Source: Streptomyces sp. NBC_00190 (GTDB taxonomy: Bacteria; Actinomycetota; Actinomycetes; Streptomycetales; Streptomycetaceae). Taken from it: a stretch of DNA of 64,000 nucleotides. Numbering within the stretch: the first letter of the stretch is position 1; each line of letters starts with the position of its first letter. The translations under genes and the position numbers were made by a program. The DNA lies in the NCBI RefSeq assembly GCF_036203305.1, contig NZ_CP108131.1, positions 4,588,001-4,652,000 of the forward strand, given 5' to 3'. The notes under the pieces were generated by a model. It saw only the letters and a program-made list of their open reading frames with translations, did no database searches and was not told where the DNA came from. This document shows, one piece after another, positions 1 to 7,750 of this stretch.

Positions 1-708
1 CTGCTGGCGCTGCCCATCTCGGTCCTCGCCGGAATGGTCTCCTTCTTCTCGCCCTGCGTGCTCCCGCTGGTCCCCGGCTACCTCTCCTACGTGACCGGCG
101 TCAGCGGCGCCGACCTCGCCGAGGCCCGGCGCGGGCGGATGCTGGCGGGCGCGCTCCTGTTCATCGCCGGCTTCACCACCGTCTTCGTCTCCACCGGAGC
201 GCTCTTCGGCTACTTCGGCGAGACCCTCCGGGAGAACAACGAGATCATCTCCCGGGTCCTGGGCGGCCTGGTGATCGTCCTGGGTCTCTTCTTCATGGGC
301 GCGATCCCGGGTCTGACGATGCGGGAGTTCCGCTTCCACAAGAAGCCGACGGCAGGTCTGATAGGCGCCCCGATGCTGGGCGTGCTCTTCGGCGTCGGCT
401 GGACCCCCTGCATGGGCCCGACCCTCGCGGCCGTCACCACGCTCTCCCTCGACCAGGCGAGCGCCGGCCGGGGCGCGCTGCTGACCGTCGCCTACTGCCT
501 CGGACTCGGCCTGCCGTTCATCCTCACCGCGATCGCCTTCCGCAAGGCGCTCGGCGCATTCGGATGGGTGAAGAAGCACTATGCGTGGGTGATGCGCATC
601 GGCGGAGGCATGCTGATCCTGACCGGTCTGCTGCTCGTCACAGGAATGTGGGCCAGCATCGTCAGCGACATGCAGAGCTGGACCCAACGCTTCACGGTGG
701 GGATCTGA
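1..708 (+). CDS. ccdA: Cytochrome c biogenesis protein CcdA (5' end outside window)
   Basis: Membrane thiol-disulfide transporter that carries reducing equivalents across the membrane to keep apocytochrome c haem-binding cysteines reduced (system II). The reading frame is open from base 1, so the start lies upstream. The conserved SPCVLPLVPGY motif lies near residues 16-26 of the visible part, and the second cysteine motif WTPCMGP near residue 135; these are the paired redox cysteines of the family. Several hydrophobic helices follow. resB starts 13 bases downstream, so the genes are almost certainly co-transcribed. A resA-like thioredoxin would be expected upstream, outside the window. Confidence 0.93.
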   Translation: MLALPISVLAGMVSFFSPCVLPLVPGYLSYVTGVSGADLAEARRGRMLAGALLFIAGFTTVFVSTGALFGYFGETLRENNEIISRVLGGLVIVLGLFFMGAIPGLTMREFRFHKKPTAGLIGAPMLGVLFGVGWTPCMGPTLAAVTTLSLDQASAGRGALLTVAYCLGLGLPFILTAIAFRKALGAFGWVKKHYAWVMRIGGGMLILTGLLLVTGMWASIVSDMQSWTQRFTVGI

Positions 709-721
709 GGACTAAACGGAC

Positions 722-2437
722 ATGAGTACGACCGACAACGCGTCCACCGAGGCGCCGCGCTCCGAAGACCCCGCCGAGCCCGAGCTCGGCGCGGCCGGCG
801 CCCAGCTCTCCACCGCCCCGCTGGAGGACAGCCCCACCGGGCCGGCCGTCGGCATCGGGGTGATCGGCTGGGCCCGCTGGTTCTGGCGGCAGCTGACCTC
901 CATGCGAGTGGCGCTGATCCTGCTCTTCATGCTGTCCCTGGGCGCGATCCCGGGCTCCCTCATCCCGCAGACCAACGTCGACGCGATGAAGGTCGCCGTC
1001 TGGAAGCGGGACAACCCGTCCTGGGTGGGCGTCGCCGAGAAGCTCCAGCTCTTCGACGTCTACAGCTCGGTGTGGTTCTCCGCGATCTACCTGCTGCTGT
1101 TCATCTCGCTGATCGGCTGCATCCTGCCGCGCTCCTGGCAGTTCGTGGGCCAGCTCCGCGGCCGGCCGCCGGCCGCCCCCAAGCGCCTGGACCGGCTGCC
1201 CGTGTACACGACGTGGCGCACGGACAAGTCCCCGGACGAGGTGCTCTCGTACGCGGGGACGGTGCTCGGCGGGCGGCGCTTCCGCACCGAGGCGGGCGGC
1301 GGGAACTCCGTCGCCGCGGAGAAGGGCTACCTGCGCGAGGCCGGCAATCTGGCCTTCCACGTGGCGCTGATCGTGATGCTGGTGGCCTTCGCCTGGGGCC
1401 AGTACTTCAAGTCCGAGGGCGGCAAGCTCGTCCTGCGCGGCAGCGGCTTCTCGAACACGCTCACCCAGTACGACGACTTCAAGTACGGCACCCTCTTCGA
1501 CCCCGACGACCTGCCGCCCTTCTCGTTCACCCTGGACAGGTTCGACGCGACGTACGAGAAGAGCGGCCCGCAGCGGGGCACCCCGCGCGACTTCAAGGCG
1601 TACGTCACCTTCAGCGAGGGCGCGGCCGGCAAGCCGCAGAAGCGCGAGATCCAGGTCAACGAGCCCCTTCAGGTCGACGGCTCCAAGGTCTACCTGCTCG
1701 GGCACGGATACGCACCGGTCATCTCGGTGACCGACCCCGCCGGCAAGGTGATCTTCAAGGACGCCGTGCCGATGCTCCCCCAGGACGGCAACCTCACCTC
1801 CACCGGAGCCGTCAAGGTCACCGACGGCTACAAGGACAAGGACGGCAAGAAGGAGCAGCTCGGCTTCAACGCCGTCTTCGTCCCGACCTTCGCCGGCGAG
1901 GGCCAGGGCGTGATGTTCTCGCAGTTCCCGGAGCTGGGTAATCCGCGGCTCATGCTCAGCGCCTGGCACGGCAGCCTCGGCGTCGACTCGGGTCTGCCGC
2001 AGAACGTGTACCAGCTGGACACCGCAAAGATGCAGTCGTTCAAGGACGAGTCGGGCCAGCTGTTCAAGCAGAAGCTGGCGACCGGCGAGTCGATGGTCCT
2101 GCCGAACGGCGCGGGCACCGTGAAGTTCGAGGGCATCGAGCGGTGGGCCACCTTCTCCGTCACCCACCAGCCCGGCAGCGGCCTCGCCCTCGCGGGCGCG
2201 ATCGCCGCCATCGCGGGCCTGGCCGGGTCGCTGTTCATCCAGCGCCGCCGGGTCTGGGTGCGCGCGGTGCGCGGCGAGGACGGTGTCACCGTCGTCGAGA
2301 TGGCCGGCCTCGGCCGCAGCGAGTCCACCCGGCTCCCGGAGGAGCTGGCCGAGCTCGCCGCCACCCTGCACGAGCAGGCGCCGACCGCGACGCCCGCCGA
2401 ACCTGTCGAAGAAACCCCCGAAGGAGAGCGCGGATGA
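722..2437 (+). CDS. resB: Cytochrome c biogenesis protein ResB
   Basis: 571-residue membrane component of the system II cytochrome c synthase, which presents haem and apocytochrome outside the membrane together with CcsB/ResC. A soluble acidic N-terminus of about 55 residues precedes a helix near 62-82, a second near 115-138, a third near 210-230, a large extracytoplasmic domain, and a last helix near 490-512 ending in a basic stretch (QRRRVWVR). This one-three-loop-one arrangement is typical of ResB. The stop overlaps the start of ccsB (ATGA), indicating translational coupling. The ATG at 722 follows a short purine-rich stretch and gives the usual family length. Confidence 0.93.
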   Translation: MSTTDNASTEAPRSEDPAEPELGAAGAQLSTAPLEDSPTGPAVGIGVIGWARWFWRQLTSMRVALILLFMLSLGAIPGSLIPQTNVDAMKVAVWKRDNPSWVGVAEKLQLFDVYSSVWFSAIYLLLFISLIGCILPRSWQFVGQLRGRPPAAPKRLDRLPVYTTWRTDKSPDEVLSYAGTVLGGRRFRTEAGGGNSVAAEKGYLREAGNLAFHVALIVMLVAFAWGQYFKSEGGKLVLRGSGFSNTLTQYDDFKYGTLFDPDDLPPFSFTLDRFDATYEKSGPQRGTPRDFKAYVTFSEGAAGKPQKREIQVNEPLQVDGSKVYLLGHGYAPVISVTDPAGKVIFKDAVPMLPQDGNLTSTGAVKVTDGYKDKDGKKEQLGFNAVFVPTFAGEGQGVMFSQFPELGNPRLMLSAWHGSLGVDSGLPQNVYQLDTAKMQSFKDESGQLFKQKLATGESMVLPNGAGTVKFEGIERWATFSVTHQPGSGLALAGAIAAIAGLAGSLFIQRRRVWVRAVRGEDGVTVVEMAGLGRSESTRLPEELAELAATLHEQAPTATPAEPVEETPEGERG

Positions 2438-3510
2438 CGCCGCTCGCTGCCGCAGCCAACGAGAACCTGGCTCAGATCAGCAACTACCTGGTCTATTCGT
2501 CGATGGCGGTCTACATGCTCGCCTTCTTCGCGCACATCGCCGAGTGGACCTTCGGCAGCCGCAGCAAGGTGGCCCGTACGGCCGCCGCGCTGACCGCCGC
2601 CGCACCCGCACCCGCCGTGCGGGTCCGCAGCAAGGGGGGCGGTACAGCCGTCCTCGACAAACCGCAGGTCGTCACCCGCTCCGCCGCGGGCACGCGCGAC
2701 GTGCCCGACGGCCCGGGCGCCGCGGGCGGCACCGAGCAGGGTGACCTGTACGGGCGGATCGCGGTCTCGCTGACCGCGCTCGCCTTCCTCATCGAGGCGG
2801 CCGGCGTCGTCGCCCGGGCGATGTCGGTGCAGCGGGCCCCCTGGGGCAACATGTACGAGTTCTCGATCACCTTCTCCACGGTGGCCGTCGGCGCGTACCT
2901 GGTGCTCCTCGCGCTGAAGAAGAACGTCCGCTGGCTCGGCCTGATCCTGGTCACCACCGTCCTGCTGGACCTCGGCATCGCCGTGACCTGGCTCTACACC
3001 GACAGTGACCAGCTGGTCCCGGCCCTGCACTCGTACTGGCTGTGGATCCACGTCTCCACCGCGATCTTCTGCGGCGCCGTCTTCTACATCGGCGCGGCCG
3101 GAGCGGTCCTGTACCTCTTCCGCGACTCCTACGAGGCCAAGATCGCGGGCGGCGGCAAGCCGGGCCGGTTCGCCTCCTCCGTGCTGGAGCGGCTGCCCTC
3201 GGCGAGCTCGCTCGACAAGTTCTCGTACCGCATCAACGCGGCCGTCTTCCCGCTGTGGACCTTCACGATCATCGCGGGCGCGATCTGGGCGGGCGACGCC
3301 TGGGGCCGCTACTGGGGCTGGGACCCCAAGGAGGTCTGGTCCTTCGTGACGTGGGTGGCGTACGCCTGCTACCTGCACGCCCGCGCCACCGCCGGCTGGA
3401 AGGGCCGCAAGGCCGCGTACCTCGCGCTCTTCGCCTTCGCCTGCTGGATCTGGAACTACTACGGCGTGAACATCCTGCTCAGCGGCAAGCACTCGTACGC
3501 GGGCGTCTGA
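2434..3510 (+). CDS. ccsB: Cytochrome c biogenesis protein CcsB (ResC), haem handling
   Basis: 358-residue polytopic membrane protein, partner of ResB in the haem-lyase complex of system II. The tryptophan-rich WWD-type signature WGRYWGWDPKEVWSF lies near residues 290-304 and is the haem-binding hallmark of CcsA/CcsB/CcmC proteins. Hydrophobic segments flank it on both sides. A longer in-frame opening exists upstream, but the ATG at 2434 overlaps the resB stop (ATGA) and begins with a normal membrane-protein N-terminus. Residues 55-100 form an Ala/Pro-rich linker of low complexity. It ends the ccdA-resB-ccsB transcription unit. Confidence 0.93.
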   Translation: MTPLAAAANENLAQISNYLVYSSMAVYMLAFFAHIAEWTFGSRSKVARTAAALTAAAPAPAVRVRSKGGGTAVLDKPQVVTRSAAGTRDVPDGPGAAGGTEQGDLYGRIAVSLTALAFLIEAAGVVARAMSVQRAPWGNMYEFSITFSTVAVGAYLVLLALKKNVRWLGLILVTTVLLDLGIAVTWLYTDSDQLVPALHSYWLWIHVSTAIFCGAVFYIGAAGAVLYLFRDSYEAKIAGGGKPGRFASSVLERLPSASSLDKFSYRINAAVFPLWTFTIIAGAIWAGDAWGRYWGWDPKEVWSFVTWVAYACYLHARATAGWKGRKAAYLALFAFACWIWNYYGVNILLSGKHSYAGV

Positions 3511-3535
3511 CCGGCGGGAGTGGGACGCTGGTGTC

Positions 3536-4063
3536 ATGCCTCCTGTGAGCCATGGCACCAGCGAGAGCCCCGGCGGCGGCCGCCTGCGGATCCGCTTCGA
3601 GCTGCACCTCCCGTACGCGTACGAGCAGCTGTGGCCCGCCCTGACCACGTCGGACGGGCTGCGCGGCTGGCTGGCCGAGGCGGAGGTCCTGGAGCGCAGG
3701 CTCGGCGGGGAGGTCACGATGCACCGGCTGGGCAGCCCGACGATGGAGACCGGCCGCGTCACGGCCTGGGACGTCGAGCGGGTCGTGGAGTACACGCTGG
3801 GCGGGGACGAGCGGATCCGTTTCCACCTGGAACCGGTGGGGACGGACTCGACCGTCATCCGGTTCGTGAACGAGCGCCGCGTGGACGACCGGGCCGGGGC
3901 GGACGAGGCCGAGGCCGACCGCCTGGACTGGCTCGCGGTCTGGCACGACCACTTCGAACTGCTGGAGTCCGCGCTCGCAGGGCAGCCGGTCGACTGGGTC
4001 CTGTGGACGGGCGCGCGCCGGGGCGAGCTGTGCGAGGACTACGCGGCCCTGTCCAGGACGTAG
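3536..4063 (+). CDS. SRPBCC-family (START/AHSA1-like) protein
   Basis: 175-residue soluble protein. After a short Gly/Ser-rich N-terminus it reads as a helix-grip fold: a beta strand (RIRFELHLPY), then the AHSA1-type signature in which a Tyr-Glu-Gln-Leu-Trp stretch leads to TTSDGLRGWLAE near residues 33-46, followed by alternating strands and a long C-terminal helix with WHDHFELLESAL near 142-153. The family binds hydrophobic ligands or acts as co-chaperone; no specific ligand can be inferred. It lies 25 bases after ccsB and might be transcribed from the same promoter, but nothing links its role to cytochrome assembly. Confidence 0.8.
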   Translation: MPPVSHGTSESPGGGRLRIRFELHLPYAYEQLWPALTTSDGLRGWLAEAEVLERRLGGEVTMHRLGSPTMETGRVTAWDVERVVEYTLGGDERIRFHLEPVGTDSTVIRFVNERRVDDRAGADEAEADRLDWLAVWHDHFELLESALAGQPVDWVLWTGARRGELCEDYAALSRT

Positions 4064-4092
4064 GCGCTCACCCGCTCACCCAGCTCGCCCGC

Positions 4093-4557
4093 TCACCACA
4101 CCGGCCGCAGGGCCGGCAGTTCCGCGTCCCCGTTGAGGGTGCGCACGACGCGCCAGAGCTCGCCGCGCAGGGCGGGGAGATCGGCGCTGCGGCCGAGTTC
4201 GTCCTCCAGCTGGTGCAGGATGCGGCCCGCGACGGCCAGGTGGTCGACGGCCGCCGGGGTCAGCACGACCAGCTTGCGGCGGCCGCCCTCGGGGTGCGGC
4301 TCGCGGCGGACGTAGCCGCGCTTCTCCAGGTCGTCCACGAGCTGGCCGGCGGCCTGTTTCGTCACTCCGAGCCGCTCGGCGAGCTCGGAAGCGGTGGCTC
4401 CGGGGCCTTTGAGTACCTGGAAGGCCATCCCGTGCTGGGGCCGCAGGTCGGCGTATCCGGCCTCGGCCACCCGCCGCGTGAACTCGCCCAGCAGCAGCTG
4501 GAAGCCCAGGCCGAGCAGGAAGGCCAGCTCGACACCCTCGTCTTCGTCTCCGGTCAC
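4093..4557 (-). CDS. MarR-family transcriptional regulator
   Basis: About 154 residues with a winged helix-turn-helix: GATASELAERLGVTKQAAGQ forms the HTH, and the wing contains the Arg-rich segment YVRREPHPEGGRRKL. This is the standard DNA-binding core of MarR repressors, flanked by helices for dimerisation. The start is uncertain: GTG at 4557 is used here, but in-frame GTG (4575) and TTG (4584) codons also exist, and none has a good ribosome binding site, so the transcript may be leaderless. It is divergent from the cupin gene, and a palindrome at 4589-4609 sits in the shared promoter region. This is a classic arrangement for a repressor of itself and its neighbour. Confidence 0.85.
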   Translation of the reverse strand: MTGDEDEGVELAFLLGLGFQLLLGEFTRRVAEAGYADLRPQHGMAFQVLKGPGATASELAERLGVTKQAAGQLVDDLEKRGYVRREPHPEGGRRKLVVLTPAAVDHLAVAGRILHQLEDELGRSADLPALRGELWRVVRTLNGDAELPALRPVW

Positions 4558-4588
4558 GGAAACATGGTGACACACATGAGTCAATCTG

Positions 4589-4609
4589 CTTTACTCATGA
4601 CAAGTAAAG
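4589..4609. promoter_or_regulatory. Inverted repeat, candidate MarR operator
   Basis: CTTTACT and AGTAAAG form perfect 7-base arms around a 7-base centre (CATGACA), in the AT-richest part of the gap between the divergent MarR and cupin genes. A TTGACT hexamer follows at 4613. The position is right for an operator controlling both genes; binding by this MarR protein is inferred. Confidence 0.5.
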
Positions 4610-4640
4610 CTCCTTGACTCGCAGATCGTGAGGAACCGCC

Positions 4641-5015
4641 TTGCACGTGATCGCCACGTCTCCCGAGCACGTCACCGTCTCTCCGAACGCCACCATGACC
4701 GGCCTGGCCGCCCCCAGCCGGGGCAGCGCCGAACTCAGCACCTGGCACGTCGACATGCCCGTCGGCGCGACCGGCCCCGAGCACTCCGTCAGCCGCGAGC
4801 AGATCTGGACGCTCACGGCCGGATCGCTGGAGATCACCTGGGACGGTGGCCGCACCGAGAAGGTCACCGCGGGCCAGACCCTGGTCCTGCCCCCGGACGT
4901 ACTCCGCCGGATCCACGCCACCGAGTCCTTCGAGGCCTACGTCGCCATGCGCGCGGACGGCGTGGCCTCGGTCCCGGGCACCGAGGGCACCCGCGTCCTG
5001 CCCTGGGCGCAGTGA
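4641..5015 (+). CDS. Small cupin-domain protein
   Basis: 124-residue single-domain beta-barrel protein. A strand-rich core includes TGPEHSVSREQIWTLTAGSLE near residues 48-68, resembling cupin motif 1 with its Gly and Glu, and GQTLVLPPDVLRRIHA near 82-97, resembling motif 2. Only one or two of the usual metal-ligand histidines are visible, so catalysis is not assured; it may bind a small ligand. The start is TTG at 4641 with GAGGAAC just upstream, and GTG at 4647 is an alternative. It is divergent from the MarR gene and probably its regulatory target. Substrate unknown. Confidence 0.75.
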   Translation: MHVIATSPEHVTVSPNATMTGLAAPSRGSAELSTWHVDMPVGATGPEHSVSREQIWTLTAGSLEITWDGGRTEKVTAGQTLVLPPDVLRRIHATESFEAYVAMRADGVASVPGTEGTRVLPWAQ

Positions 5016-5034
5016 ACGGCCGACCTGGTCCGGG

Positions 5035-5337
5035 CTAGTCCTTGTCCTTGCCGGTGTCCTTCTTCTTCTCCTGCTCGTCGCGCAGCGACTTCAGGAACTC
5101 CGGGTTGTCGTCGGGCGCGACCCACTGTGCCCGGCGCGCCCGGCCGCCGCCGACCGCGGAGCGCTTCTTGCCCGCGGCCAGCCACACCACCGGCCCGACG
5201 ATGGAGAAGAGCAGGATGATGATCACCCACACCACCTTGGGCAGGTGCTTGACCTCTTCCTCCGGCGTGTTCAGGCAGTCGATGAAGGCGTAGATGGTCA
5301 GCGCGAGGATCAGCAGGAACGGCAGATAGCGCAGCAC
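5035..5337 (-). CDS. Small membrane protein with PLDc_N-type domain
   Basis: 100-residue protein with two transmembrane helices: LRYLPFLLILALTIYAFIDCL near residues 2-22 and VVWVIIILLFSIVGPVVWLAAG near 36-57. This two-helix N-terminal module resembles the phospholipase D-nuclease N-terminal domain found alone in many actinobacterial proteins. A charged, Lys/Asp/Glu-rich cytoplasmic tail ends in KKKDTGKDKD. No catalytic HKD motif is present, so it is not a phospholipase. The GTG at 5337 was chosen because residues further upstream lack coding character. It is divergent from mqnL, with 90 bases between them carrying both promoters. Confidence 0.78.
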   Translation of the reverse strand: MLRYLPFLLILALTIYAFIDCLNTPEEEVKHLPKVVWVIIILLFSIVGPVVWLAAGKKRSAVGGGRARRAQWVAPDDNPEFLKSLRDEQEKKKDTGKDKD

Positions 5338-5427
5338 GGTGTGGGACCGACTCCCGGGCAGTGGCGGCGGGCCCGCAGCGGGCCCCGGTGACAGATCCAG
5401 GGTAGTTGGTGACGGATACTGGCCCCT

Positions 5428-6882
5428 ATGGCTTACGACGATCTCCGCTCGCTGCTCCGGGCTCTGGAGCGGGAGGGCGACCTCAAGCGCATCAAGGCCG
5501 AAGTCGACCCGTACCTGGAGGTCGGGGAGATCGTCGACAGAGTGAACAAGGCGGGGGGTCCGGCCCTCCTCTTCGAGAACGTCAAGGGCTCGGCGATGCC
5601 GCTGGCCATGAACGTCTTCGGCACCGACCGCCGCCTCCTGAAGGCCCTCGGCCTGAAGTCCTACGGCGAGATCAGCGAGAAGATCGGCGGCCTGCTCAAG
5701 CCGGAGCTGCCCCAGGGCTTCATCGGCGTCCGCGAGGCCTTCGGCAAGCTCGGCTCGATGGTCCACGTGCCGCCGAAGAAGATCAAGGGCGAGGCCCCGG
5801 TCCAGGAGGTCGTCCTCACCGGCGACGACGTGGACCTCGACCAGCTGCCGGCGCTCTTCACCTGGCCCAAGGACGGCGGCTCCTTCTTCAACCTCGGCCT
5901 CACCCACACCAAGCACCCCGAGACCGGCGTGCGCAACCTCGGCCTCTACCGCCTCCAGCGCCACGACAAGCGCACCATCGGCATGCACTGGCAGATCCAC
6001 AAGGACAGCCGCAACCACTACGCGGTCGCCGCCAAGCGCGGTGAGCGGCTGCCGGTCGCGATCGCCTTCGGCTGCCCGCCCGCGGTGACGTACGCGTCCA
6101 CCGCGCCGCTGCCCGGCGACATCGACGAGTACCTCTTCGCCGGCTTCGTCGCGGGCAAGCGGATCGAGATGGTCGACTGCAAGACCGTGCCGCTCCAGGT
6201 CCCGGCCAACGCGGAGGTCGTGATCGAGGGCTGGCTGGAGCCGGGCGAGACGCTCCCGGAGGGCCCCTTCGGCGACCACACCGGCTTCTACACCCCGCAG
6301 GAGCCGTTCCCCGCGCTGAAGATCGACTGCGTGACGATGCGCAGGCGCCCGCTGCTCCAGTCGATCGTGGTCGGCCGGCCGCCGACCGAGGACGGGCCGC
6401 TGGGCCGCGCGACGGAGCGCTTCTTCCTCCCGCTGCTCAAGATCATCGTGCCGGACATCGTGGACTACCACCTGCCCGAGTCGGGCGGCTTCCACAACTG
6501 CGCGATCGTCTCGATCGACAAGAAGTACCCCAAGCACGCGCAGAAGGTCATGCACGCCATCTGGGGCGCGCACATGATGTCGCTGACCAAGCTGATCATC
6601 GTGGTGGACGCCGACTGCGACGTCCACGACCTGCACGAGGTGTCGTGGCGGGCGCTCGGCAACACGGACTACTCCCGCGACCTGACGGTCGTGGAGGGCC
6701 CGGTGGACCACCTGGACCACGCCTCGTACCAGCAGTTCTGGGGCGGCAAGGCGGGCATCGACGCCACCAAGAAGCTCCCCGAGGAGGGCTACACCCGCGA
6801 CGGCGGCTGGCCCGACATGGTCGAGTCGGACCCGGCGACGGCGGCCCTGGTGGACCGCCGCTGGAAGGAGTACGGACTGTGA
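5428..6882 (+). CDS. mqnL: Menaquinone biosynthesis decarboxylase, UbiD family (MqnL type)
   Basis: 484-residue UbiD-family decarboxylase. In the futalosine pathway it removes the carboxyl group from prenylated 1,4-dihydroxy-6-naphthoate, using prenylated FMN supplied by the UbiX partner. Family features include the N-terminal DLRSLLRALEREGDLKRI, the central FNLGLTHTKHPETGVRNLGLYR near residues 153-174 that shapes the flavin site, the Glu-rich EGPFGDHTGFY near 278-288, and PDIVDYHLPESGGFHN near 344-359. The length is normal. The stop overlaps the next start (GTGA). mqnP and mqnM just downstream support the menaquinone assignment over a general aromatic-acid decarboxylase. Confidence 0.92.
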   Translation: MAYDDLRSLLRALEREGDLKRIKAEVDPYLEVGEIVDRVNKAGGPALLFENVKGSAMPLAMNVFGTDRRLLKALGLKSYGEISEKIGGLLKPELPQGFIGVREAFGKLGSMVHVPPKKIKGEAPVQEVVLTGDDVDLDQLPALFTWPKDGGSFFNLGLTHTKHPETGVRNLGLYRLQRHDKRTIGMHWQIHKDSRNHYAVAAKRGERLPVAIAFGCPPAVTYASTAPLPGDIDEYLFAGFVAGKRIEMVDCKTVPLQVPANAEVVIEGWLEPGETLPEGPFGDHTGFYTPQEPFPALKIDCVTMRRRPLLQSIVVGRPPTEDGPLGRATERFFLPLLKIIVPDIVDYHLPESGGFHNCAIVSIDKKYPKHAQKVMHAIWGAHMMSLTKLIIVVDADCDVHDLHEVSWRALGNTDYSRDLTVVEGPVDHLDHASYQQFWGGKAGIDATKKLPEEGYTRDGGWPDMVESDPATAALVDRRWKEYGL

Positions 6883-7349
6883 GTACCGCAATGGGTGGCC
6901 CGGCGCTGTTCATCGGCGGCGACACGACGTTCGTGCTCCTCGTGCGCCCGGAGCTCGATCCGGCGGACCCGGGCGTCCGGGCGGCCGCCGAGCAGGCGGG
7001 CGTCTCGCCCGAGGAGTTCGCGGGCCCCGGCGACGTGTGGGCCCTGGTGGTGGACGACACCTTCGAGGCCGATGGCGGCTTCGAGCTGCCCGGCCTGCGC
7101 GATGCCGAGGCCGACCACTTCGCGGAGCAGCTGCACACCGCCCTGGGCACCGGGGAGCCGTTCACCGTCGAGGCCGGGCCGGTCCTGCGGCTCGACGCCC
7201 GCCCGGCAGCCGGCGAGGCCTATACCTTCACGGCGTACGTCACTCCGCCCGAGCCCGAGGGGGCGCCCACGGTCTCCCTGGAGATCGGCCCCCTGCCCCT
7301 GGCCACGCTCCTGGCCGACCTCGAAGACTTCCGCCGGAGCCTGGCGTGA
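6879..7349 (+). CDS. Uncharacterised protein, first of a coupled paralogous pair
   Basis: 156-residue, acidic, probably cytosolic protein of unknown function. It opens with a beta-rich segment (PALFIGGDTTFVLLVRP) and ends with an amphipathic segment SLEIGPLPLATLLADLEDF. The downstream protein ends in the same way (DMEIGPVPLDGLRAELEQF), so the two look like diverged duplicates of one domain. The GTG at 6879 overlaps the mqnL stop and has AAGGAG eight bases upstream; an ATG lies four codons later. Its own stop overlaps the next start. Full translational coupling between mqnL and mqnP suggests it is made in step with menaquinone enzymes, but no catalytic motif is visible. Confidence 0.8.
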   Translation: MSTAMGGPALFIGGDTTFVLLVRPELDPADPGVRAAAEQAGVSPEEFAGPGDVWALVVDDTFEADGGFELPGLRDAEADHFAEQLHTALGTGEPFTVEAGPVLRLDARPAAGEAYTFTAYVTPPEPEGAPTVSLEIGPLPLATLLADLEDFRRSLA

Positions 7350-7750
7350 CCCCGAGACTGCGGATCGGTGGCGACGAGGTCTGGGTCGCGCTCACCGCTC
7401 CCGAGCAGCCGTCCGACGGCTGGCGGGTCACCGCCGACTGGGGCAGTGAGTTCACCGCGGACTTCGAGGCGTACGTGGAGGCCGAGGAGGTCTCCGCCTT
7501 CGCCGAGCTCCTGCTGGCCCGCACTGGCGCCGCCGAACCCGAGGCCTTCCGGGCCGAGGTGAGCGAGGGCCGCGGCAACCCACTGAGGCTGGCCGTCATA
7601 CCGGTGGACGGCGGGGAGGCCCTCGCCTTCGTGGTCCGGCTGACCCCGATGGGGCACGACGAGACCAATCACCTCGACATGGAGATAGGGCCGGTTCCGC
7701 TCGACGGGCTGAGGGCCGAACTCGAACAGTTCCGGAAGGACCTCGCATGA
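7346..7750 (+). CDS. Uncharacterised protein, second of a coupled paralogous pair
   Basis: 134-residue acidic protein. The N-terminus (LRIGGDEVWVALTAP) aligns by eye with the IGGDTTFVLLVRP segment of the preceding protein, and the C-termini share an EIGP-[LV]-PL signature followed by a Leu/Glu-rich helix. The GTG at 7346 overlaps the previous stop and has CGGAG at proper spacing. Its stop overlaps the mqnP start (ATGA). No membrane segment, signal peptide or cofactor motif is visible. A structural or scaffolding role for the menaquinone enzymes is one possibility; a role unrelated to menaquinone is equally possible. Confidence 0.8.
   Translation: MTPRLRIGGDEVWVALTAPEQPSDGWRVTADWGSEFTADFEAYVEAEEVSAFAELLLARTGAAEPEAFRAEVSEGRGNPLRLAVIPVDGGEALAFVVRLTPMGHDETNHLDMEIGPVPLDGLRAELEQFRKDLA

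Noticed and set aside
3479..3952. 157-residue minus-strand frame overlapping ccsB and the SRPBCC gene
   Set aside because: Wrong-frame composition and no ribosome site; both plus-strand genes have clear family motifs.
4628..5038. Longer alternative frame over the cupin gene
   Set aside because: Arg/Pro-rich shadow; the cupin frame has balanced composition and high third-position GC.
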